Source: Neolentinus lepideus HHB14362 ss-1 (Eukaryota; Basidiomycota; Agaricomycetes; Gloeophyllales; Gloeophyllaceae). From it: a stretch of 64,000 bases of DNA. Each line of letters opens with the position of its first letter. Positions within the stretch are counted from its first letter, which is position 1. Of this stretch, positions 37,398-48,754 are shown piece by piece. The notes under the pieces were generated by a model. It worked only from the letters and a program-made list of their open reading frames with translations, was not told the DNA's origin and ran no database searches. The stretch is from positions 155,934 to 219,933 of the forward strand of contig KV425584.1 of assembly GCA_001632425.1 (NCBI GenBank), written 5' to 3'. Position numbers and translations under genes: made by a program.

Positions 37398-38060
37398 GCA
37401 AACTACGTCTACACCGAGTCGGAGTGGAACAACGTCGCCTTCCAGGCGGCGGAGAAGGAGGAAAAGAACATTAGTGGAGCGTTGGCTTACATTGCCTCAA
37501 AGAACGAAGCAGAACGGGCCACATGGAAGTTTGTGGAAACGAAGGTGCACCCCCAGCTCGTTCGCACCGCAAGCCCTGTTGAACTGATGCGCCCTGCAGC
37601 CCAAGTACGAGTTGTCTGTGATCAACCCGGTATACGTCTTTGGCCCTGCCATCCACTACGTCGTCAAGGCGAAAAACATCAACACCTAGGTCTATAGCTT
37701 CGTCTCCGGCGAGAAGAAAACGTCGAACCCCCACTCTATCTTCAACAACTATGTCGCCTTCGCGCACATACAGGCTGCTGTTCTCCCGGAGGCTGCCGGC
37801 CAGCGCTTCATCACCGTCGGCGGAGCCTTCTTAGACAACCTCGTCGCCTCCACGATCAAGAAGAATTTCCCTCAGTACGCCGACAAGCTTCTGAAGGAGT
37901 GATGGAACGAGAAGGATAACAACCCCAAGACTGAGGCTGACAACTCCAAGTCGCGCAACGTCTTTGGCATTAACTAATGCATCTCCCTGGAGAAGAGCGT
38001 TGGACTCGACTGTGTCCACAAGTTGTGGACACAGTCGAGTCGATCAAGCAATTCATTTGA
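37393..38060 (+). pseudogene. 5'-truncated pseudogene copy of the 18.6 kb reductase
   Basis: The plus strand encodes [33 protein letters not shown], then an intron in the same place as intron 3 of the intact gene (GTGCACC to CTGCAG, about 37541-37598), then YELSVINPVYVFGPAIHYVV, EAAGQRFITVGG and KKNFPQYADKLLKE. In-frame stops occur at 37687-37689, 37900-37902 and 37975-37977, and a 23-bp hairpin-forming insertion lies near 38002-38024. The first half of the gene (dinucleotide-binding region) is missing; the homology begins abruptly at ~37393, directly against the truncated 5' end of the sulfhydrylase pseudogene. Because the intron is retained, this is a DNA-level copy, not a retrocopy. The closest relative in the window is 18644-19831. 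Confidence 0.88.
38003..38041. repeat. Perfect 19-bp inverted repeat with 1-bp spacer
   Basis: GACTCGACTGTGTCCACAA, then G, then its exact reverse complement. The right arm is the native coding sequence of the reductase copy (VDTVES codons); the left arm is an extra inverted copy inserted after the SLEKSV codons. Confidence 0.95.
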
Positions 38061-39194
38061 GTTGTGCGTGTGTGTTGTGTAGTTAGCTATTTCATGATGA
38101 ATCAGTAGATCGTATGTAATGTATAGTATAATTACAGCACGCTTTATCAACCTGAACTCGTGCACGCCAAATTTTGAATGCATGGTGTCCCGTCCGTTGC
38201 AACAGTGCAGATAAAATCGATGCGAATATTTCTCTGGTATCATCATAGTCGTGCAATTGGTTTTGGAAATACCCAAACAGATCTGGAGGTGGACTTACGC
38301 GAAAGCACGATGCATTTCGAAGTCCGACATGCGTCACGACGCGGTAGTCTCGTGATCGGTGTAGCCAGCCAAGCAGACACGCCATTGCAGCGAGCCGAAT
38401 TGCATACGTGGCACGCAGCAGTCAACAACCCACAGCGGGCAGGATCCAATAAGCAGACAAAGGAAATGGTCAATAAGTCCGAAATGGATGATTAATGTCC
38501 CATGTTTCCCTTTGTTAATCACCCATGGAACATTTGATTCGCTCAAGGCATATTTGCAACACTCCAAAAAAGTGTTATCCCTAAAATCTGTTGTTCAACC
38601 AACGATTGGCAGCCAAACGTTGGATTCTGCCCGCTGTGACTGCAAGACTGGGATGCACAAGAACACATCATAGATCAATATTAAGAAGTCACAAAGCCGT
38701 TATGAAGGGTCGAGATAGTGTAGCTTGGCTAATAGCACTAGAGGCCAACAGAGATTTAATAAAGCATGGCCTCCAACATATGCTCCGGTACATGTACAAG
38801 CCATGGTGTCTCATAATGGTAATTAAAATTAAAATGTGTCGTGTATCCCACCTCATTGTTCTTTGCGGCATGGTCCTGCGGACACAGAATTTTGTGGCAG
38901 AAAGAGCCGAGGCTGTGGTCGAACCGTGACGTTGTTATGTCACGTGACTGATCGCGCGTTTCCCATCATTGCCGGAACTTCGGCTTTCACACGTCTCTTT
39001 GCTTCTCCTTTGTCGCTGTGGCAGGACACAAAGCCGTTGCACTGCAACGAGCGTTAATGAAAGATCAACATTGAATGGTATTGGAAACCACATCTGCATC
39101 ATGTCGAACACGAGCTGGGACTCTATAAATTCCTGCACGCTCTGCGATTCGGTACGTTTCGCCCCCGCTGTTCTGAGCTGGAAAGTCTGACATT
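38061..39194. other. Intergenic with core promoter of the FunK1 gene
   Basis: About 1.1 kb between the reductase pseudogene and the kinase gene. No supported gene or RNA; short frames only. TATAAA at 39124-39129 lies 66 bp before the kinase ATG and is a plausible core promoter. Confidence 0.45.
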
Positions 39195-42100
39195 ATGGAA
39201 TCTGCTACCCTTTCTGAATCCATATCTTTCGACGTGCGCTCTGGGAATGTGCCTTCGGAACCGAACGCACTGCACCGCCCTTCTCAACATAAGCTTGGAT
39301 CTATTGGAAATTATAAGTCTTCGAAGGTGGAACACCATACCCATAGACAGTGGGCTGGTGAAGAAGTTTCTAAGCACTTTTATGGGCCTGTACCTCTTTC
39401 CCAATTCCTACTCTGGACATTTCCCGATAAACATGAGGAGTTGACTCGGATCAAGTCGCCCAACAACTTCCACGCAGCTCTAGAGGCAGTGCCCACTGGA
39501 CCCAATGTGACCGAGAAGTCAATGTATGATCCTGTGGTACATGTCATATTTTCTCCCCTTTGTATCCTGCTTGACTATGACAATAGATATATGCATTGAA
39601 GCTCCTCGCGCGCCAGCCACACAATCTCGTCTTCAATCCTCAGAATACATCCTCGCTGAGACCTCAAGGTTACCCAGGTGGTCCAGCATTGGCGCCTGAT
39701 CTCACCATAAACTGGGGTGTTCTCTCAGGTCTGGGAGAACATTGGGTTGCTTCTCACGTCTTTATCGAAGTTAAACGGGAAGACAAAGACGATCCTTTCC
39801 ATGAGAATGACAGCGGCAAGTTGTACCTTAGCAATATAGAGGTGTGGAATCAGATCCAGGAGTACGCGGCCGTTGCTCTCAGCTACAGTCCGCGATGTTA
39901 CCTTCTGGGTATCGGCATATTTGGGAAGCGTGCTCGGTTTTTCAGATGGGATCGGTCAGTGCTCTTGGTTTCGGGGTTGTTCTACTATCAAGAGGATTCA
40001 ACTCCGCTGTTCCGCCTCCTGTACGGACTCTCTCTGCATGGGCATGCTGGTCATGATCCGACCGTGCTGGATGGCAAAGGCAAGGATGTCCTCATCTTCG
40101 GCGAGAAGTATAAGGAGGCGTAGCGGAAGAACCTTGTGCCCAAGTACGAGGCCCTCACGCCCTCCAACATTTTGCTCACACCCAGCACTTACCTCGAAAT
40201 GCCCGGGGCGGGACCAGGGGGCTTAAGCGAAGAATACATGACGATGGGACCTCCCATTTTCACTTCGAGGACTATGTTTGGCCGCGGTACCCGTGTCTGG
40301 CTTGCTACCTTAGCTGATGGATCATCCGACTTCGTTATAATCAAGGACACATGGAGAGAATCAACGCGCATGAGCGAGGGAGATATATATAGCAGGATTT
40401 TCGGGAATGATTCGTCTGTCTTTGGTGTCGCGAAGACTCTTCGTTCTGCGGATCTCGGTCAACATACGAACGACTTCCACTCTACACTTGCTGGAATGGT
40501 CAATGCGACTTTGGGTGTCCCACGGTTCATTGAAAGAACACACTATAGGACCATCTTGCAATCGATAGGCAAACCTCTATATTTGTTTGGTTCCACGCGT
40601 GAGCTCACCGAGGCGATGCGGGACGCGATGAAAGGTATGAGTGCCACAAGTTGTACATGGCTTGTTTCTGACATGTGCACAGGTCTCAGCAATATGTGGC
40701 TACGGGGTGTGATGCATCGGGACATCAGTGCATACAACATCATGATCAATGCGGACTGGAAGGAGGGCGACGCTAGAGGCTTCTTGATTGACCCAGAACT
40801 GGCAGCGGTGTCCCCTACTCAAGACAACTTGACTTATATCACTGTGGGTCACATCTTCCCGTCTTTGCGGTTTCTCAGCTAATACAAATCATCAGGGAAC
40901 ATTTCAATTTCTGGCAATTGATCGTCTCGAGGAGCACCCGGGCAACCATGAACTGCATCATGACATCGAGTCCGGCTACTGGGTTCTCCTATGGGTCGTC
41001 CTTCGCCACACTGAATGCGAGGTCAAAGAATGGGGTAAGACAAGACCGGGGTCTGAATGCGTCACCCGTATCCTCGACGGAGAGAACGGCACTTCCAAGA
41101 TCTCCTTTCTTTGCAATGCTGAAGTCGTCGTTCACGGAAACAAGCCACTGACCCGTTTACTGGAGCGTCTGAAATATCTCGTGTCTCTTCGTTATATCAA
41201 CAAGGTACTACGTGCAGAACTGACGGAGCAGAAAGTCATTCTTCCTGAGCTCACTCACGAGACGGTCATCAAAGAGTTTGAGGAGGCACTGAAATGTGAC
41301 GACTGGCCAACTGCGGACAGTGCTGTCCGCTTCAGCGCTAGCGAGAAGGAGGAAACGGTCGCGCGAGGAAACATCTTGGAGACGATTAAGCAGAATGTCA
41401 GCCAGACCAAGTCCAGCGTTGCCAAGAGTCAACAGAAGAGAATTTCTCAGACCAAAGGCAAGGGCCCGGCTCCGTCTTCGTCGCGGGGCGTGCTCCCCTC
41501 CAGTACCTCGAGGACAAGCGTGAAGGTAGCCAATATCATGGAAGGCTTGGGAAATATGGCATTGACATCTGCTCCTCGTTCCACCAAGATGGACAGTACT
41601 GGCAAATCTGGCGTTGCTGCCAAAGGTTCGACCTCGTCGGTGCAAAGCAGTCAATCCAAGACAAAAGCTGGTGGCGAACAGGGGAAGGCTCAACCACTGG
41701 CAGGGGAAAGTACCCTCCCGAGCCCTTCCAAATTGACGAGTATCTCGGGCCCTATTATTACGAGATCGTTGTCCAAGATCTTGTCATCTTCTTCGAAGGC
41801 ATCGTCTCAGGCTGGTACTGCGACTCAACCACCATCGTCTCCTCGCATTAATACGCAGATTCCTGATGCTAGTAAATCTCGCGCTGAAGCCAAGGGTTCC
41901 AACTCCTTGGTGCCAGGCTCTGACTCGAAGAATGAAGCCGTCCGAGAACGTGAGACGGGCAAGGTTCAGCCGCCGACACCAGAACGAACCATCCGCAGTA
42001 CTTCGCAATCGAAGAGTGCAGCTGGCGCTGTTACCACGAAATCCTCGTCCAGGAATGTGGCTCCAGCTCCGCATCACGGTGATGTGGGGAACGTCGGCTC

Positions 42101-42296
42101 CGGGCGAGCTAGTCAATCGAAGAAGGTGGAAGACCTGATCACCCAGATGCTACCATCATGTGAAGGTCCTGCGACTCAGACGAGGCCTGGGACGAGCAGA
42201 ACGTCCGAGTCCACGGAAGGGGACAGTTGTGAAATGCTGGGTAGCCTCAGACCCGCTACCAGTAAATTACCTCGTCTGAGTCGCAGGAGCCCTTAG
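39195..42296 (+). pseudogene. FunK1-family protein kinase interrupted by one in-frame TAG
   Basis: Exons 39195-39536, 39587-40634, 40683-40843, 40896-42296 give an otherwise open frame of 983 codons. The N-terminal FunK1 region (YPGGPALAPDLTINWGVLSG; ASHVFIEVKREDKDD; QEYAAVALSYSPRCYLLGIG; FFRWDRSVLLVSG) is followed by the kinase core: GRGTRVWLATLADG, VIIKDTWRE (lysine), GVPRFIE, the catalytic loop HRDISAYNIMI, and FLIDPELA at the DFG position (D-P-E, normal for this family), then GTFQFLAIDRLE and HDIESGYWVLLWVVLRH. After about residue 690 comes a Ser/Lys/Pro-rich tail. FunK1 kinases are a basidiomycete-expanded group of unknown substrate. Codon 293 is TAG (40121-40123), between the two domains; no convincing intron removes it. 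The terminal TAG (42294-42296) is the first three bases of duplicated segment B. Confidence 0.78.
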
Positions 42297-42776
42297 GTTT
42301 TGTCTATGTTGTGTATCTACTCGTCAATTGTCGTCAGATTCCTTTATATATTCACGCGCCATAATCGTGCAAATACTTGCATTACTGTATGTTATATGAC
42401 TCTACAACAATATATTTATGCGAGCTTGGTTTATTTATCGAATTAATCGGCGATCTGTAGTATGGGCACTCAAGCACAGTATAACCTTGCCAACGAATTG
42501 CAAAAAAATGGGCACCATAGGTCGGGATCGCACGAGAAGCGCTAGGATAGCATACTCATACATATGTGATACACTTCAACTAATATCAACACCATCCTCA
42601 GGGCACGACTTTCAAAGCTTGCTCAAAGTCGGCGATAATGTCCTTGATGTTCTCGATACCAGCAGACACTTAGGGAAAGCATGAGCGAGAAATCAGACAA
42701 CCACTAATCCACGCTAGGACATACCCGTATCAAATCTGGTGTCACCCCAGACGCAAGCTGCTTCTCAGCAGTAAAT
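42294..42776. repeat. Segmental duplication, copy B, with a sulfhydrylase 3' fragment
   Basis: Partner of 35180-35654. On the minus strand it keeps the last two exons of an O-acetylhomoserine sulfhydrylase: [12 protein letters not shown], an intron, then VSAGIENIKDIIADFEQALK and VVP stop (stop near 42597). Homology ends at CAGCAGTAA near 42776. Since it keeps a C-terminus that copy A has lost, it was not copied from the present copy A. Confidence 0.85.
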
Positions 42777-43033
42777 CAAACGCGCTCGTCCGAAGTTTGT
42801 TGTGACGTCGTGACGAGAGGTGCAATAATACTGTCACGTCCGCGTGACAACTCGCGTCTGCCTCTTCCATATGGATGTACTAGTTCAACGGATCAAGGAC
42901 GTGAATTTTCACGATCAGTATGACAGACAGGCGCACAGAAAGATATATAGTGCGTAATTATCATGATGCAAGAGAAAGGGACCTTACCAACTCACTCATA
43001 TAAGGTTATATAACCGAAGATGTCATTAGCATC

Positions 43034-43859
43034 GTGGACCCTGCTTCATGTCCCCCGCTGTACGTTCTCGTATATGCTGTCGAGAACATCATCAACCCAG
43101 ACTTGATACGCTCACAAATACCATCCTTGTTGGATCTATTGGCCCAAATCGAGCTTATTCGACAGCGAGCTGTGAAGGCTGCTCGCGATGCTCTTGCATG
43201 GAACCAATATTACACCACATCTGCTCAAAAGTCTGATGGAATACTGTTGCTCTCTGAGAAAGAGCGCGAAATTATAGAATGTATCGTCGATGAGCGGAGG
43301 GCAACAGCAGCTCGCACAATATACATCGGTGTCATTTTCAAGCTCTGCGAGCTAGTAAGTGAGTCCCCTGTATCGTAGCGTGTATGATCACTGACTCAGT
43401 ATAGCATATTCATTCTTTGTGGAAACACTCTGAAGGAGATCAACTCGGGCACTACATACGGGAGTACTTTCCATCGTTCACCAATGACAAGTCAAGTCGA
43501 ATGTTCCAACTCGACCTCAGCGAAGATGATCAACGGCGGTTACAAGAGATAGGAAAGGGCTGTTTCGCCTTCCTGGACAAGGCTTCAAAATGGGAAACTG
43601 AACTTGAAGAGGCCTGGGTCATGAAGGGGTATGTCTATGGGATCCCACTGCATCTCATCTATTGACCGATATACTGCACCTTAGATTCTCCCACCAGCAG
43701 CTCTACAATAACGAAGGCTTTTTACAAGAGCACGCGCAGCGATTTGACGAATCGTTTCCTGAACCTGTGCTTGTCGATCAGTTACTCGTACTCATTGAGA
43801 GATATGCGAAGGGGACTGTAGGCTGCATGATCAAAGAGATGGAGTTCATATTCCACTGA
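43034..43859 (+). CDS. Unknown protein, start codon not found
   Basis: Exons 43034-43354, 43405-43628 and 43685-43859 give 239 codons. The translation is helical and charged: INPDLIRSQIPSLLDLLAQI, ELIRQRAVKAARDALAWNQY, LLLSEKEREIIECIVDERRA, YIGVIFKLCEL, HIHSLWKHSEGDQLGHYIRE, RFDESFPEPVLVDQLLVLIE. Splice sites are good and phases consistent. However, the first exon has no in-frame ATG; the open frame begins with GTG at 43034, and the nearest ATG (43020) is out of frame. A perfect palindrome GGTTATATAACC (43004-43015) sits just upstream and could be a TATA element. Possibilities: an upstream exon I cannot place, or a gene that has lost its start. No family recognised, though similar helical proteins occur in basidiomycetes. 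Confidence 0.55.
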
Positions 43860-44096
43860 ACGTTTCTTGGGACAGAATACCGCTTCCTGCGTCGTGGTTC
43901 CTTGGGTGAACCTATATTCACTCACCGTTGCGACTTAGCGGATCGGTGCTGGACATATCGGACGAGTGAAAGCACACTCCTATGGTGGTTTGTCTATAGA
44001 CTTCGCTATAACCACTCTGGTTCGGAATTTTCGTGGGGGTGAATGTATCGTTGTAAACGTGGCGGTATAGACCACATTACACGTAGCCATCTTGAG

Positions 44097-44200
44097 GGCA
44101 AGATGGCCGAGCGGTCCAAGGCGCTAGCTTCAGGTGAATTTCATGTCATCGTAATTTGCTAGTCTCTTCGGGGGCGTGGGTTCGAATCCCACTCTTGTCA
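44097..44200 (+). tRNA. tRNA-Leu (anticodon CAG) with intron
   Basis: Acceptor stem GGCAAGA (44097-44103) pairs with TCTTGTC (44193-44199), discriminator A at 44200. The D arm is GGCCGAGCGGTCCAAGGC, as in fungal tRNA-Leu. The anticodon stem CTAGC (44124-44128) pairs with GCTAG (44158-44162); the loop is TT-CAG-G, giving anticodon CAG at 44131-44133. A 22-nt intron (44135-44156) follows position 37, the canonical nuclear tRNA intron site. A long variable arm (class II) is followed by the T arm GTGGG-TTCGAAT-CCCAC. A and B box promoters are internal. It decodes CUG. A T-rich tract (ATTTCTTTTACC) about 10 bp downstream could terminate Pol III. Confidence 0.9.
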
Positions 44201-44424
44201 GATGTTGTGTATTTCTTTTACCCTCCTTTATTGCTTGGAAATTATATCCAAACCCGCCCAATGGAACGGAGACGCCTGAAATTTCGAATTTTCTGACTCG
44301 AGACCAAGGTTTTCCAGCCACTGCAACCGTCGATCGTGATCTGAAAGACGAAGAGATTGGGAAACCACCGGAAGAAGTGCTATCATAACTCCTCAGATCT
44401 TTCTCGAGTTGAGATCGCGACGTA

Positions 44425-47025
44425 ATGGGAGTCAACGGATTGACGACCTACCTTCGGGAGAACCGAACCGCCTTATCGAAGACGATTGTCTGCCCTGATC
44501 AAGGACCTATCACGGTTGTAGTTGACGGATGGTCGTGAGTCATCTATCTTCGCAAGCCCGCCTGTAGCTTCTGATCAATCAACCTTGACGATTTCAGATT
44601 CATCTATGAGTTATACAGTGCCTCTGGTCTTCCGTGGGTCTTCGGAGGTGAATATAAAGATTTTGCGAAACTCGTTCAAGACGTAGTCCAGGCATGGATG
44701 AAGATCGGAGCGACGCTCTTTTTTGTTTTTGATGGTATACCTACTTCTTCCATCACTGCATAATGTGCATCGACTTACACGATCGCAGGTCCATATCCCG
44801 CTCTCAAGTTCTCAACGCTTATGGGCCGGGTCAACGAAAAAGTCATCCGGCCTTCCTTGCTATTTTTTAGGACATCGTCCGGCTCTCGGTCCAGTCCCAG
44901 GTTCTTGAATGAGTCGCAGATGCTTCCTCCGCTGTGCTACGGCGTCTGCGTGGCTGCCTTGCAAGAGATCGCCCAGTCCAATGACGCACTCAAAATTCAC
45001 TTTGCAGATGAAGAGGGAGATCCTTATGCTGTCGAACTTGCGGGGCGTATCGGGGGCTATGTACTTGGCAATGACTCTGACTTCGTCGTCCTCAACTCTG
45101 AAGGATACTTGGGGTACATACCGATGAGCGAGGTTGTGTGGACCTCTATGTCATCGTATCAGGACGAGCGAGATAACGAACATACCGGCGATTTCCAGGT
45201 CGTCGTGAGCAAGAAAGCAAAGCAAAAGACAAGGAGTGACGGCAAGAGCAGACTAGGTCTCATTCCCCCGGACGACATCACCGATCTCTCCATGACACTG
45301 CCAGTCTACAGCCCTATGACACTGGCAAGCCATCTTCGAATCCCCACGACACTGTTGCCATTGTTAGGTGCACTGGTCGGGAATGATTATAACAGGTCTT
45401 CATTGACAGTCGTGAACAAGAGAGACTTTCGCTCGCTTTTCTTTGACAGGCGCCTCACACCATCAGGCAGGATTACCCACATCGCCGAGGCATTACGAAC
45501 CATCTTGTCCGCGGCTTCTTCCAACAAACGGAAACAGAAGCATCAGTTAAGCAATGTCATGGATCTGATTGACGGGACTGTCTCAGCTCTTTTGTTGCGA
45601 GGGCCAACATCGCTCTCCACAGGAGAACATGAGGACATTGTGGAGAAAATTGTGGAGACTACTTTGCAATACGCTATCTCGAGGTCTGAAGGTACGCAGA
45701 TGGGCGAAGAAGGTCTTTGGCCGACAAATATCTGCGCTTTGCACCATCCTACGGCCTGTCCAGCGTGGGAGATGATAAACCACTCAGCTACGGAAGTAAC
45801 TGTCAACGTTGCTGGGGAACAAGCCGCAAAAGTGGCTGCACTATACATCGCTGCGTACAGAGATGGCGATCTATCACCGCGAATACTGGATCTGATCAGT
45901 ACTGCAACATGCTGGCCTCGTATTTTTCTCGAAAATCCCGATCTTGAGAACACCGCAAGATCCATCGGAGGGCCTATCCGGGAATGGTGCTACGCTATAC
46001 TCGACCACAGCGTTGGGTTACCACGTCGATCGAGCGAAGAATTTGAAGAGGGCGACGAAGAGGGCGACGCAGAAACGGAGGACGAAGGTGAAGATGAGCT
46101 GATTGACGTTGTCGAGGAACAATCGGATGAAGAGACCATTGACGATGACCCCCTGTCACCTCTCCAGCACGCCTTGCGCAAGCTTGAACCGTCTGAGAGT
46201 ACCTCTGTTGCTGATACGTCAGCATCGTTCCGCACCAGACGCCGGAAAGAATCCAAAATTGTCACCGAGTACGTTCGCAGAGGTACGCGACTTGCACCAG
46301 AAGAAGTGGTTGCACAGTCTCTATCATCGTTGTTGGAAAGCATGCCGGATTTCGATACGGCGGGTCCCATACAATTATGCTCGGAAGAGGCACGCTTCAG
46401 TCTCCTTTTGCACATCCTGACAGCCGACACACCTTTGATGCGCGGTTTGGACAAAGAATTTGTGATGGCGGCCCTTGCTCTCCGATGGGTTGTCCGCCGG
46501 ATGCACTCTCGCGCCGTACAAAATGGCAATGTACGTGACAGAGTGAAGGAAATGTGGACCAGGAGAGAGGCAATGGCGTTCATATCCAGCTTTCATTGGC
46601 CGGTACCTTCGGGTTCACATCAACTAGATTCGGAGGAAGAGCCTGAGCTGAGCAATTCTACGATCGAAGACAGAAGCATTCAGTTAATGGCCCAAATTTC
46701 TGCAGCATTGGAAGCTATAACACTGTTGTCGCATACGTTATTGTTGGCACATCGTGTACCCAGTCCTCTACGCCACTTCTCGGGTCGAAGATTTCATCTC
46801 TTACTGCAGGCGAACAGAGACGAGCCTCAGCCTGTGCTCCCAACAGAGCTCATGCATGCATTTTTGGGCAGTTTGGACGACAGTTTTGCGGAAGAAAAAA
46901 GAGGACGTGATAGGAAGATGAAGGGTAAAAAGTTGTCTCAGGGTGCTGGTTTCAGGATACCCTCAGCAACCCCAACGGGAGGAACCGGCTTCTTCAGCTT
47001 GCTAGCGGGTATGAATAATGATTGA
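44425..47025 (+). CDS. Asteroid-type XPG/FEN1-fold protein
   Basis: Exons 44425-44534, 44598-44734 and 44789-47025 give 827 aa. The N-terminus MGVNGLTTYLRENRTAL is an XPG-N signature, with VVVDGWSFIYELY and ATLFFVFDGPYPALK. The XPG-I-like region is HFADEEGDPYAVELAGRIGG, GNDSDFVVLNSEGYLGYIPM, which keeps several acidic metal-ligand positions, and is followed by LLGALVGNDY. This order matches the Asteroid family, relatives of flap nucleases; catalysis in the family is uncertain. An acidic insert (EEGDEEGDAETEDEGEDE) lies in the middle and the C-terminal half is helical. Probable nuclear protein. The gene begins 225 bp after the tRNA on the same strand. The role in DNA or RNA metabolism is inferred only from fold. 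Confidence 0.85.
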
Positions 47026-48223
47026 ACCAGCCCTCAGCAGGATGTGTGCCAATCCAGAGCGGCGCAGAGTAAGAGCCATACCAGAACGGCCGTCGAGGCT
47101 AGGAATACAGGCATACGTCTCCACATGGATCTTTTTCCTTGTCATGAACCATTCCATTGTACCTGACTATTGCATGAAACACGGCATATTCGCATGGTGG
47201 AAGTGCGAGGTAACAAAGCATGGATACTGGAAGGACTTACCGGGAACGTACTAAAGGCTCAGACTGTGCCGCTGACAATGCGGAGTACGCGTACGAAAAA
47301 TTACATATTGTCAGTGAAAGCAGGGCGCGCGTTGCATCCTGCATAGAATCTGAAAGCTGTCCGGGAATTATATTTCTTCCTCTTCGATAGTAGAGCTTTG
47401 CGAGGATAGCACGCCGAAGAATTTTGTCGAGACCGAGCATTTATGTGCAAGCCGTGTCGTGACTGTGCAGTCTAGCATTTGCCGCAAGGGGGCGGACAAC
47501 GGGAGATGCCGAGACCCTATGTGGGGGGGGGGCTCGGACGTCCTTAACGGAGATTTATTTTTTGATCAATAAATGATTTCTCACGGCTTCTTGCTACAGA
47601 TATGGGCCGTTTTCAGGTAAAATTCAGGTATATAAATAGTGACACAGAACATGTTTTCATAGTGCACTGCCTAGACCTCGGTCACAGTACTAGTGACAGA
47701 AAATATTGGGCGATATTACACGCCGATGACATGCGTGGGTATTAATTTATAGATTATCATATGTCGTACACTGGTATACCATATTCTTCCTGAGGTAATA
47801 TATCTATACTGACATACAGATTATATAATATTTTCTTTTGATATCATTAATGGTGCTGAAGAGAAACATATGTTCGTATGTTTTGCAATATTTGCCTTTT
47901 AGGTCGTGGGAAGTTCACACGGGGCTAAGGTATCCTTAACTGAGATTTGTGACATGCGGTCTAAAAATTTATTTCTGTCCGCCCCTTGATTTGCCGCTCA
48001 TGCTGTGACAGCCTGTACACGCCGTTCGTGGCGGTGAGAGCACCGCCCCTGCAGTACTGTACGGCCATTAATGCTGTCCGGCGATGTATCTTGCGATGAC
48101 CACCGACCGAATGAAATTATCACAGCGTTCAACTATATAAAACATTCTCTTCGCCCTCAACGAACACCATCGCACCTCCGCACTAGTTCAAGCCTCCAAT
48201 CGCTCGGATCCATCTCCCGTATT
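47026..48223. other. AT-rich intergenic with an 11-G run
   Basis: About 1.2 kb, AT-rich, with many TATAAT-like stretches and a poly-G run at about 47522-47532. The phrases 'AACxGAGATTT' and 'GCGGAC/CTAAGGTCCTTAAC' recur loosely (47550 and 47935) but no gene or RNA is supported. TATATAAAA at 48134-48142, 82 bp before the next ATG, is a good core promoter. Confidence 0.5.
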
Positions 48224-48754
48224 ATGAGCCACAAACAATCATCGTCGAGATATTCGACCCCAGATACTGTCACATATCGTTACGAGAGCGAGATGGTGTA
48301 CGTGCCACCTGCCGCATCCCATCAAGTACGTTGGCCTTTCCATAGTCTTACGAGGAGCCTAATCAGCCCCTTTCCGTAGGAGGCTATCAAGTTCGCGAGG
48401 AGTCAGTTCTCGGAAAAATTGAGACATGTCAATGACAGACAGATCTCGTTTTCCATCAACTCCGTTGTTAATCATGAGACGCGAAGTGTCCGTATCTCCC
48501 CAATGTCATGGCCAACGGTTATGTCGACGTTATCTCGTTACGAGATCATCGACATCGTCGTGCAGCCCATCCTGGAAGTCGACTCTCCTCCAGAGTACCC
48601 GCTCGAGGAAGTTGAAAAGTCTGACTTGAAGAGCCAGTGTTACCTCGAGCCACCATCACCGAAATCTGCTCCCTCTCGTTCTCCTTCTCCGGATCCTGAC
48701 AACAACTCAGAGAAGGCCAGGCTGAAGGGGTGGTTGGGGAAGCTTAAGACTTGA
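48224..48754 (+). CDS. Small basidiomycete protein of unknown function
   Basis: Exons 48224-48325 and 48380-48754 (54-nt intron, phase 0) give 158 aa. The protein is hydrophilic: TYRYESEMVYVPPAASHQEA, AIKFAREQFSEKLRHVNDRQ, ISFSINSVVNHETRSVRISP, then an acidic, proline/serine-rich tail with PSPKSAPSRSPSPDPDN and KGWLGKLKT. It has no signal peptide or membrane segment and no domain I recognise. A clear TATA box and a C-rich leader (CTCCAATCG, CATCTCCCG) before the ATG suggest a well-expressed gene. The Ser-Pro repeats could be phosphorylation sites, which is inference. Confidence 0.7.

Noticed and set aside
40080..40123. Possible 36-nt intron that would remove the in-frame TAG of the kinase gene
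   Set aside because: The only donor (GTCCTC) is poor, the intron would be unusually short, and it would delete residues (ILIFGEKYKEA) that fit the family.
47522..47532. Poly-G run considered as a G-quadruplex
   Set aside because: A single tract, not four; no basis for a functional structure.
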